Positions 51,826 to 59,198 of a stretch of DNA of 64,000 nt are shown one piece after another. A program made the position numbers and the translations under genes. Under the pieces are notes generated by a model, which was not told the origin of the DNA, ran no database searches, and saw nothing but the letters and a program-made list of their open reading frames with translations. The DNA comes from UBA2357 sp046295975 (lineage in GTDB: Bacteria; Pseudomonadota; Gammaproteobacteria; Burkholderiales; Rhodocyclaceae): contig JBKBMG010000030.1 in assembly GCA_046295975.1 (NCBI GenBank), forward strand, positions 1 through 64,000. Direction: 5' to 3'. The stretch's first letter is position 1, and every line of letters starts with the position of its first letter.

Positions 51826-52808
51826 CGTGCGTACCTTGCCACACGCTGATCGATGACGCCAAACGGGCCGTCGCGGCCATCGTCGAAGCGCGCCTGCATC
51901 CGCACCCGGTCACCGAAACGCATGAACGGCGTCGTCGCCGCCCCTTCGTCGACGATCTCGATCACCCGTCGCTCGGCGATGCAGGCCGACCCGGCGGCGC
52001 GGTCGGTATTGGACACCGTCCCCGAACCGACGATGGTCCCGGCGGTCAGCTTGCGGGTCCGGGCGGCGTGCGCCACCAGGCGGCCGAAGTCGAAGTTCAT
52101 CTCGCGACCATGCGGCTCGCCGAAGCGCTGGTCGTTCCACGCCACGTGCAGGCGCATGTGCACCCGGCCGTCGCGCCACGCATCGCCCAGTTCATCCGGC
52201 GTCACCGCCACCGGCGCGAATGCGGTCGAAGGCTTGGCCTGCAGGAAGCCGAAACCGGACTTCATCTCACGCGGCCCCAGTGCGCGCAGGCTCCAGTCGT
52301 TGACCTGCACGATCAGGCGCACGCATGCCAGCGCCTCCTGCGGCTCGGCGGCCATCGGCACCGCAGCCACCACCACACCGAACTCACCTTCGAAATCGAT
52401 GCCGTCTGCTTCGCTCGGCAGAAAAACGTCATCGTGCGGGCCAAGAAAATCGTCGCTTGCACCCTGGTACATCACCGGCACGTTGTCGAAGTCGGGAATC
52501 GGCTGGGTGTTGAAGGCTCGCTCCATCAAGCGACCATGGTTGAGAAAGGCCGAGCCGTCGCACCACTGCGGACTGCGCGGCAAGGGGGCGCCACAACGCG
52601 ACGGTTCGAAAGACGTGGCGCCCGATGCGCGCCCATTGTTCAGCGTATCGGAGAGGTCCTGCAATGCGGTCACGACCTCGTCCCAGCGCTGTAGCGCGGT
52701 CAGCAGGTCGGGGGCGATGTGACTGGCGTCGAAGGCTTGCGACAAATCGCGCGACACGACCAGCAAGCGGCCATCCAGGGAGCCATCACGCAGGGTGGCG
52801 AATTTCAT
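51822..52808 (-). CDS. Fumarylacetoacetate hydrolase family protein
   Basis: 328 residues. FAH-fold sequence with DFEGEFGVVVAAVP (metal-binding acids), RLIVQVNDWSLRAL, KPSTAFAPVAVTPDEL and the C-terminal GTIVGSGTVSNTDR. Family members hydrolyse acylpyruvates such as fumarylacetoacetate or fumarylpyruvate. That suits the last ring-fission step of this pathway. Start ATG 52808 with GAGGAG upstream. A preceding Arg-rich in-frame stretch derives from a GTC/GAC triplet run and is excluded. Confidence 0.87.
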   Translation of the reverse strand: MKFATLRDGSLDGRLLVVSRDLSQAFDASHIAPDLLTALQRWDEVVTALQDLSDTLNNGRASGATSFEPSRCGAPLPRSPQWCDGSAFLNHGRLMERAFNTQPIPDFDNVPVMYQGASDDFLGPHDDVFLPSEADGIDFEGEFGVVVAAVPMAAEPQEALACVRLIVQVNDWSLRALGPREMKSGFGFLQAKPSTAFAPVAVTPDELGDAWRDGRVHMRLHVAWNDQRFGEPHGREMNFDFGRLVAHAARTRKLTAGTIVGSGTVSNTDRAAGSACIAERRVIEIVDEGAATTPFMRFGDRVRMQARFDDGRDGPFGVIDQRVARYAR

Positions 52809-53020
52809 TCCGATCTCCTCAAGTAGTTTCCATTTCCGTCGTCGTCGTCGACGACAGCACCGACATCGACGACGTGCTTTGCCCAATCACCCTCACCGCA
52901 GGCACAACGCACACGCTCACGCCACCGCGTCCGCAATGTCCCGGGCGTCGTCGCCATCGACCCGCCCAGCGCCAGACGCCACCAAACCGTTGCCGCGCGA
53001 CGCCACCACACCGCCCCGCG

Positions 53021-53821
53021 TCACGCCTCCAGAATCGCAACGGCGCGCGTCCATCCGGCCGATGCGCCACGGATCTTGTGCGGAAAACAGCTCACCATGA
53101 AGCCATGCGGCGGCAGCGCCTCGAGGTTGTGCAGTTTCTCGAGATGGCAGTAGCCGATGTCGCGCCCGGCCTTGTGCCCCTCCCAGATCAAGGCCTTGTT
53201 GCCGGTTTCCGCCACTTTCTTCGCGGTATAGGAAAACGGCGCGTCCCAACTCCAGGCATCGGTGCCGGTGAGGCGCACGCCGCGCTCGAGCAGGTACATG
53301 GTCGCCTCATAGCCCATGCCGCAACCGGCCTGCAGGAAGTCGGGATGGCCGTAGCGCGAACCGGCGCGGGTGTTGACGACGACGATATCTAGCGGCTCGA
53401 GCGTATGGCCGATGCGTCGCAGCTCGGCCTCGACGTCCGCCGCAGTGGCAACATAACCATCCGGAAAGTGACGGAAATCCAGTTTCACACCCGGTTGGAA
53501 GCACCACTCCAGCGGCACTTCGTCGATGGTCATCGACGGGCGCCGCTCGCCCAGCTTGGCATCCTGGGTGGAATGGAAATGATAGGGCGCATCGAGGTGG
53601 GTGCCGTTATGGGTGGTCAGCGTCACCCATTCGGCGGCGGCGGCCTCACCGTCGGGGTAGTCCTCGGGCGTGGTGCCGGGAATCATCTCCATGAACTCGG
53701 GCAGCGTATCGGCATGCGTCTGATAGGTGATCTTCGGCGCCAGTGGCGGCGGATCGGACAGCACATCGTTTTCCAGGTAGATCGACAGATCGATGAACTG
53801 GCGTTGTGGTTTGGACGTCAT
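53021..53821 (-). CDS. Cyclase family protein (KynB-like amidohydrolase/hydrolase)
   Basis: 266 residues. Metal motif HNGTHLDAPYHFHS near residue 75, typical of the cyclase/arylformamidase superfamily. Also GSRYGHPDFLQAGCGM and TGTDAWSWDAPFS. KynB hydrolyses N-formylkynurenine, and other members act on lactones or isatins. In this cluster it could open a lactone or ring-cleavage product. ATG 53821 with GAGGAG nine bases upstream is preferred over a start 15 bp earlier. Confidence 0.85.
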   Translation of the reverse strand: MTSKPQRQFIDLSIYLENDVLSDPPPLAPKITYQTHADTLPEFMEMIPGTTPEDYPDGEAAAAEWVTLTTHNGTHLDAPYHFHSTQDAKLGERRPSMTIDEVPLEWCFQPGVKLDFRHFPDGYVATAADVEAELRRIGHTLEPLDIVVVNTRAGSRYGHPDFLQAGCGMGYEATMYLLERGVRLTGTDAWSWDAPFSYTAKKVAETGNKALIWEGHKAGRDIGYCHLEKLHNLEALPPHGFMVSCFPHKIRGASAGWTRAVAILEA

Positions 53822-53832
53822 TCGGAGACTCC

Positions 53833-55023
53833 TCAAGCAAGGCGCTCGCTCGGCGTGGCACGACGGCAGGCGCGGGCAAAACAGAAAATGGCGAGCACAT
53901 CGATCAGCACCGCCGCCACCCCCAGGCTGGCGTAGCCCGACAGCTTGACCAGCGTGCCGCCGAGAATCGGCCCGATCGCCGCACCGGCCATGAGCATTGC
54001 CGGCGTGGCGGCGAGCACCCGACCGCTGCGATCCAGACGGGCGATCAGTCCGAAGGCGAAGGTGTGGGTGAAGATCATTACCGCGGCATAGAAGGCGGCG
54101 GCGGCGGCATAGGGCGCAAAGGCTTCGCTCTGGGCGATGGTCAGCGCCAGCAAGCCCTGCAACAAGGGCCCCGCCAGCACCACGTTGCGCAGTGACACAC
54201 AGCGCTCGAACAGGGCCGCGAGGGCGGCCGGAAACAGGTTCACCACCCCCAGGGCGATGAGCACGCCGGTGACCGCGTCAAGCCCGAAGCCGCGGTCGGA
54301 CCCGATGCGCTCGAGAAAGCTGAAGATCATGGCCTGCACAAGTCCCATGCAGGCAATACCGACCACCGCATACCACACCGACGGGTTGATCGAAGTCGTT
54401 GCCAGTGTGCCCAGGGTCGGCGCTGCCTGTGCAGCCCCTCCCCCGCCTGCGCCTTCAACCGTGGTCTGCTTCGGATCGGGGAATGCCAGCGCGCAGACCA
54501 ATGCCGCCACCGCCATCACCACGCCGAAGGCGATGAACAGCGTCTGCCCGCCCATTGCCGCCACCAGTTGCGGCGTGGCACCGAGAAAAACGATCGCGAA
54601 CACCCCTAGCGCCATCCCGACCAATGCAAACAAGCGGTGCGGATTGGCGCTGCGGCCTATGGTGCCGTGGGTAAAACTCAGGCCGCAGGCCGCCGACACC
54701 CCTGCGAGCAGATGCAGCGCGGCCATCACCGAGTAGCTGTCAGTCAAGGCATTGCCACCGATAGCCAGTGCCGCAATGCCAAACCCCAGTGGCGCCGCAA
54801 TCCGTCCGCGCATGCGGTGAAAACGCGGCGCAAAGAACAGGCTGCTGACCACCGCGCCGACCAGGAACAGCGTCACCAGTCCCCCCGCCTGCTGGGGATC
54901 GAAACCGTAGTGGGCGATCAGCGTCCCCACCCAGACCGGCAGGGCCACGAGGTCCACCATGCCGGCACAATGCGCCACCATCAGCGCAAGGCGTCCGGAC
55001 CAGCGCTCCGAAGTTGTCGTCAT
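53833..55023 (-). CDS. MFS transporter of the aromatic cluster
   Basis: 396 residues, about 12 membrane segments, with the internal hydrophilic loop around DPKQTTVEGAGGGGAAQ. The sequence RFHRMRGRIAAPLGFG is at the loop 2-3 position. Probably takes up (or effluxes) the aromatic substrate; the aromatic acid symporter group is plausible, but its signature is not strong. Placed between the cyclase and the FAD monooxygenase in one transcription unit. Confidence 0.82.
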   Translation of the reverse strand: MTTTSERWSGRLALMVAHCAGMVDLVALPVWVGTLIAHYGFDPQQAGGLVTLFLVGAVVSSLFFAPRFHRMRGRIAAPLGFGIAALAIGGNALTDSYSVMAALHLLAGVSAACGLSFTHGTIGRSANPHRLFALVGMALGVFAIVFLGATPQLVAAMGGQTLFIAFGVVMAVAALVCALAFPDPKQTTVEGAGGGGAAQAAPTLGTLATTSINPSVWYAVVGIACMGLVQAMIFSFLERIGSDRGFGLDAVTGVLIALGVVNLFPAALAALFERCVSLRNVVLAGPLLQGLLALTIAQSEAFAPYAAAAAFYAAVMIFTHTFAFGLIARLDRSGRVLAATPAMLMAGAAIGPILGGTLVKLSGYASLGVAAVLIDVLAIFCFARACRRATPSERLA

Positions 55024-55039
55024 CTTCGTCTCCTCCGGC

Positions 55040-56170
55040 TCAGATCGGTGCTGCCAGCGCCATCAGCGACTCGCGCATGATTCGCGAGTGCTCGTCCTTG
55101 TCGCCACCGGCGATCTCGATCTCGCCGAGCCTGGTGGAGTTCTCCACCACCATGCGGCAACGCGCCCAGCGCCGTTCGCCGAAGGCCTGCAGGGCGTGCT
55201 CCACCGCGACCGCCCGCTCGAGTTCCTCGGCGAGCACGATTGCATCCTCGATACCGATGCAGGCTCCGGAGGCCAGGTGCGGCGTGGTCGCGTGCACCGC
55301 GTCGCCAATGAGCACGACCCGGCCTCGATGCCAGGGCTGGGGCACCAGCAGGCCTTCGAGCGGGCGGAACACGATCTGCGAGTCGGCGTTCAGGCTGTCA
55401 CGAATCGTGCGCACCAACGGTGCGGGGAAGTCATCGAGGAGCGCGGCCATCAGCTGCGGGAAGTCGTCCGGCGCCACGCGTTCGTTGTCGGGGCGGTTTT
55501 CGGTGATGAACATATACATCTCGGTCGCCGACACCGGGTTCACCCCCGGTTTGACCTTGGCGCCCATCCACATCATCGCGGTCGTCACCTCGGCCGGTCG
55601 CGGCAGCACCGCGCGCCATACCGCCTGGCCGCTGTAGCGCGGGCTTGGCGCGTCCGGCAGCAAGGCCTGTCGCGTCTTCGAGTACAGGCCGTCGGCGCCG
55701 ATCACCAGGTCGTAGCGCCGCCGCTGCCCGTCGGTAAAGCTGACATCGACACCGTCGGCGTCCTGCTCGATCGCGGTAAAGGAGCACCCCAGACGCACGT
55801 TCGCGCCCGAGGCGCGGGTGGCCTCGGCCAGGATGCGCGCCAGCACCGGGCGCATGATCGCGCCGCCACCGGGCACGTCCGGCCCGGCGATACGGGGCGT
55901 CGGCAGCGTGGCCACCTGAACGCCGTCCGGGCGCAGAATTTCCACGCCGTCGGCGGCATTGCCCTCGCGCATGAAGGCCTCCAGGATGCCCAGGGTTTGG
56001 AATGCGCGCAGCGTGGCGCCGCCCAGGCTGATGCCGGCTCCATAAGAGCGCCAGCCGGCGTCGATCTCGACCAGGTCAACCTCCAGGCCCTGTTTGCGCA
56101 ACTGGATGGCAGCGGCCATGCCGGAAAAACCGCCACCGATGATCAGGATGGTCTTGGCGGGTGAAGTCAT
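55040..56170 (-). CDS. FAD-dependent aromatic monooxygenase (FdeE/salicylate hydroxylase-like)
   Basis: 376 residues. GxGxxG dinucleotide motif ILIIGGGFSGMAAAIQL, DG motif YDLVIGADGLYSKTR and GD motif GRVVLIGDAVHATTPHLASG. A class A flavoprotein hydroxylase. Together with the Rieske ferredoxin and VOC dioxygenase encoded immediately upstream it resembles the fde naringenin-degradation gene set of Herbaspirillum (recollection, not computed). It likely hydroxylates the ring that the dioxygenase then opens. Start overlaps the ferredoxin stop (ATGA). Confidence 0.87.
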   Translation of the reverse strand: MTSPAKTILIIGGGFSGMAAAIQLRKQGLEVDLVEIDAGWRSYGAGISLGGATLRAFQTLGILEAFMREGNAADGVEILRPDGVQVATLPTPRIAGPDVPGGGAIMRPVLARILAEATRASGANVRLGCSFTAIEQDADGVDVSFTDGQRRRYDLVIGADGLYSKTRQALLPDAPSPRYSGQAVWRAVLPRPAEVTTAMMWMGAKVKPGVNPVSATEMYMFITENRPDNERVAPDDFPQLMAALLDDFPAPLVRTIRDSLNADSQIVFRPLEGLLVPQPWHRGRVVLIGDAVHATTPHLASGACIGIEDAIVLAEELERAVAVEHALQAFGERRWARCRMVVENSTRLGEIEIAGGDKDEHSRIMRESLMALAAPI

Positions 56171-56526
56171 ACTGGGGTCTCCTCGTTATCATCGGCGAGA
56201 TGGATCTCGCCGGTTGTTGTCTGCACCAGCGCGACCGGAACGAGCGACTCGCCCACACAGGGGCCGAGCACGCAAAGGCCGGTCGCGATTTCGAAACGGG
56301 CACCGTGCGCGTGGCACACGATGTAGCGTCCGTCACCGCTGAGGTAGGCGTCCTTGCGCCAGGCCATCGGCGCGCCCTGCCAGTGCGGGCAGGCGTTGCG
56401 ATAGGCATGCAAACCCTGCCGCCGCACCACGAAGACGGTGTCACGGCCTTCGCCCAAGGGGTCGAAGCCACGTGCCTCGCCCTCTGGCAATTCATCGATG
56501 TGGCACAGGCGGGCGGACGCGCGCAT
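56167..56526 (-). CDS. Rieske (2Fe-2S) ferredoxin-like protein
   Basis: 119 residues from ATG 56526. Rieske motif CPHWQG and CHAHGARFE. It is a stand-alone small protein, not fused to an oxygenase domain. Could be an electron carrier for the adjacent enzymes or keep the extradiol iron reduced, as such ferredoxins do in other meta-cleavage operons. A longer start at 56574 would overlap the dioxygenase gene by 40 bp. The ribosome site is weak either way. Confidence 0.85.
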   Translation of the reverse strand: MRASARLCHIDELPEGEARGFDPLGEGRDTVFVVRRQGLHAYRNACPHWQGAPMAWRKDAYLSGDGRYIVCHAHGARFEIATGLCVLGPCVGESLVPVALVQTTTGEIHLADDNEETPV

Positions 56527-56534
56527 CAATGCGC

Positions 56535-57464
56535 TCAGCGAGTTGCCGGGGGCGGGCCGCCGCCCGGCGCCCACTTGTCACGATGCTGGAACAGGAAGAT
56601 CTGCGAAGTATCCGAACCCATCGGCGCCTCGCGGGCGATCCAGCTGTCGTCGTGCAGATCCATGTCGGCGTCGTACTCGACGTGACAGCCCAGCGGGCTG
56701 TTGAAATACCAGAACCAGTTCGAACCGAAGACGTGGCGCCCCGGCCCCCAGAACGACTCGTAGCCCTTCTTCACGAATCGCGTGCCGGCCAGCATGACCT
56801 CGGTCGGCCCGCCCATGTGGAAGGTGAAGTGCTCCACCCCCTTCATGTGCGGCGGCGTCTGGATCAGGAACAGGGTGTGGTGGTCCGGCGTGCCCACTGG
56901 CCGCAGGAAGGGGCCGGCGCCGACGAAGCGGTCGGTGCAGACAAAGCCGATACGCGTGTAAAAGGCCTCGGCCCGGGCGACGTCGGGGACGAAGTACACC
57001 ACGTGCGACAAGGTCCGCGGCAAGGCCGCCGCACCCTCGTCCGCCCCTGCGACATTGACGCCCCGCTGCGCCTTTGCGCCCGGCGCATTCACTGTCTCCG
57101 CCGGCAGGTCGAGTGCCTTGCGCACCGTCACCTGGAAACCGAGCACGAAGCCCATGTCATCGACCGTTTCGATCGATCCGTCGGCCAGCCGACGCACTTC
57201 GCGATCGCGGCCGAGCTCGTCGACGATGGCGTCCAGCACCGCGGCATCGGCCACGCCGTAGATCGTCTTGCGCAGCATGCTGGCCGTCCCCATCGGCGGC
57301 GGCAGGGTCGGGTCGTCCTGACCGGCGATGACGATGGCCGTACCGTCCAACGCCTCGAAACGCCCCTCGCCCACCGGCGCCAGACCGTAGTCGGTCAGGT
57401 ATTGCGCGCAGGCGGCGAGGTCGTCGACGCCAAAGACCAGGGCATCCGGTCCAATGATGTTCAT
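56535..57464 (-). CDS. VOC-superfamily extradiol ring-cleavage dioxygenase
   Basis: 309 residues; ATG 57464 with AAGGAGAGCAAAC upstream. Two glyoxalase/VOC modules: N-terminal MNIIGPDALVFGVDDLAACA and C-terminal LSHVVYFVPDVARAEAFYTR. Likely iron ligands are His in TPDHHTLFLIQ, His in GVEHFTFHMGG and Glu in GCHVEYDADMD. Opens a catechol-like ring next to its hydroxyls. In this context it would act on the product of the FAD monooxygenase. Confidence 0.85.
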   Translation of the reverse strand: MNIIGPDALVFGVDDLAACAQYLTDYGLAPVGEGRFEALDGTAIVIAGQDDPTLPPPMGTASMLRKTIYGVADAAVLDAIVDELGRDREVRRLADGSIETVDDMGFVLGFQVTVRKALDLPAETVNAPGAKAQRGVNVAGADEGAAALPRTLSHVVYFVPDVARAEAFYTRIGFVCTDRFVGAGPFLRPVGTPDHHTLFLIQTPPHMKGVEHFTFHMGGPTEVMLAGTRFVKKGYESFWGPGRHVFGSNWFWYFNSPLGCHVEYDADMDLHDDSWIAREAPMGSDTSQIFLFQHRDKWAPGGGPPPATR

Positions 57465-57480
57465 GTTTGCTCTCCTTGAT

Positions 57481-58638
57481 TCAGGCGGTCCGACCGCCCA
57501 GTGTTTCAGCGACCCAGTCGGCGATGTACTGGCCGGCATTGATGCTGTTGTCGAAGCTCGAGTGCTGTACCCCGCCCTCGCGCTCGGTGAAGACTTTCAA
57601 ATCGCGCCTCGGGCTGTTCACGAGTTGCTCATAGGTGCGATGTGCCCACTTCAATGGAATCTGCGAATCCTGCTCGCCATGGGTTACCAGGAAGGGCACC
57701 TTGATGCGATCGAGCACACCGTCGAGATGCACGTGCTCGGCGATACGCATGAAATCGTCGATATCCTTCGCGCCCCACACCCAGCACACATGCGCCCAGT
57801 AGTGCGGCACCGGGAAGCTGCCCTCCTTCTCCAGCCGGCGCTTCTGCACGTCGCGCCAGTCGTGATTGGCGCCCCACACCACGCCGCAGGCGAAACGCGG
57901 TTCGAAGGCCACCGCGCGCGGGCAGTAATAGCCGCCGAGCGACACGCCTTCCAGGCCGATGCGCTTGGGGTCGATGTCATCCCGCGTTTCCAGCCAGTCC
58001 ACCACGCGGCTGGCCCAGTGCTCGGAATCAAAGCGCGCGGTCAGCCCGTGCAGGCGCAAGGCCTCGCCGGTACCGGGCTGGTCGATGATCAGCGACGACA
58101 CGCCGCGGCGGGCCAGCCAGGCCGGCAGGCCAACGCGGTACTTCATCTCCTTGGTGGAATCGAGGCCGTTCACCTGGACGAGAACGGGCGCCCGCCCCGT
58201 CACGCCCTCGGCACGCACGTACAGACCCGAGATGACCTTGCCTTCATACGGAATCTCGACGCGCTCGCAGTTCTCGCGCGACAGCGCCAGGCCACGCGCG
58301 AACACCTCGAGAAATCGCTGATACAGCGCCATCCGCCCCGGTGCACCATGTGCCTGCAGGCGTTCGCCGGTCAGGTAGTAGGTTGCCGCGCGGCTGTATT
58401 TCTCGCCCGCGGACAGCAGCCGCCCGCGTTCTTCGTCCTCCTGTGCCAGTTCGCACAGCTTGTCGGCCATCTTCGACCAGGTCTCGCGGAAGGCCTGCGT
58501 GCCGGCGGCATCGGGCTGCTTGGCCGCGTCCTGCAGCGGCGCGCACATCGCCTCGATTTCACCGATGCGGGCCCCCATTTCGATGGCCAGGTTGACCGAC
58601 AGGTTCCAGACGTAGTTGGTGGGGAAGTACTTGAACAT
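57481..58638 (-). CDS. Alpha/beta hydrolase related to C-C bond hydrolases
   Basis: 385 residues; ATG 58638 with AAAGGA upstream. An N-terminal helical cap (MFKYFPTNYVWNLSVNLAIE) precedes the alpha/beta-hydrolase core with nucleophile elbow GVSLGGYY, acid-containing VTHGEQDSQIP and terminal EGGVQHSSFD with His. The overall form resembles 2,6-dihydroxypseudooxynicotine hydrolase, which breaks a C-C bond in a diketone (family recollection). It could cleave the side chain from the ring-opened product. Confidence 0.8.
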   Translation of the reverse strand: MFKYFPTNYVWNLSVNLAIEMGARIGEIEAMCAPLQDAAKQPDAAGTQAFRETWSKMADKLCELAQEDEERGRLLSAGEKYSRAATYYLTGERLQAHGAPGRMALYQRFLEVFARGLALSRENCERVEIPYEGKVISGLYVRAEGVTGRAPVLVQVNGLDSTKEMKYRVGLPAWLARRGVSSLIIDQPGTGEALRLHGLTARFDSEHWASRVVDWLETRDDIDPKRIGLEGVSLGGYYCPRAVAFEPRFACGVVWGANHDWRDVQKRRLEKEGSFPVPHYWAHVCWVWGAKDIDDFMRIAEHVHLDGVLDRIKVPFLVTHGEQDSQIPLKWAHRTYEQLVNSPRRDLKVFTEREGGVQHSSFDNSINAGQYIADWVAETLGGRTA

Positions 58639-58651
58639 GGAGGGTCCTTTG

Positions 58652-59134
58652 CTATTGGCGGGTCGCTCGCGGGCCGATGCCCAGCGTCCCGAAGAAGGTG
58701 GCAGTGGCGTCGTCCGAGAAGTCCGGGACGAAGCGGAAGGCGACAATGCGCCCGTCGCGGACGCGAACAATGTCCTGTCCCAGGATGCGCGGTGCGCCGG
58801 CCTGCTCGTACAGCGGACTGCGCACTTCGAGGTCGGAGAACACGGTGTCGCCTTCGACGCGACGGCGCACCTCGGTCATGCGTGCGCCCGGCGTCACGAC
58901 AGTGGCCTCGATGTAGTGGGCAAGGCAGGTCGGGTTGTCCATCTCCGCCTGGCAACCAACGAAATCCGAACGTTCGACATCCGGGGCGATCATGGCGCGC
59001 ACCGCGCCCATGTCGCCCGCGTGGACAGCGATGAGATAGCGGTCAAACACCTCGGAAGGCGTAATCGTCGGCGTGACCGCCGCGCAGGCCGTGCTGAACA
59101 CGGCCAGCATGGGCGCAAGAAATCTCGGCTTCAT
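58652..59134 (-). CDS. Secreted or lipid-anchored NTF2/SnoaL-like protein
   Basis: 160 residues. The N-terminal signal ends FSTACAAV, a possible lipobox with Cys17. The mature part is a cone-fold NTF2-like domain (PSEVFDRYLIAVHAGDMGAVRAMIAPDV, VRVRDGRIVAFRFVPDFS). Such domains often bind small hydrophobic ligands. Placed between cytoplasmic degradation enzymes and envelope transport genes, it may ferry the aromatic substrate in the periplasm (inference). Confidence 0.7.
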   Translation of the reverse strand: MKPRFLAPMLAVFSTACAAVTPTITPSEVFDRYLIAVHAGDMGAVRAMIAPDVERSDFVGCQAEMDNPTCLAHYIEATVVTPGARMTEVRRRVEGDTVFSDLEVRSPLYEQAGAPRILGQDIVRVRDGRIVAFRFVPDFSDDATATFFGTLGIGPRATRQ

Positions 59135-59198
59135 GGCGTTCGTTCCGTCTGGGTTTGTTTCATTGGGACTTGGTCACTTGTCGATGAAGCGGGCTGGC

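Noticed and set aside
52820..52890. Arg/Lys-rich N-terminal extension of the FAH protein and GTC/GAC triplet run
   Set aside because: The triplet run near 52838-52860 is a simple repeat. The FAH start at 52808 has a good ribosome site, so the run is not coding.
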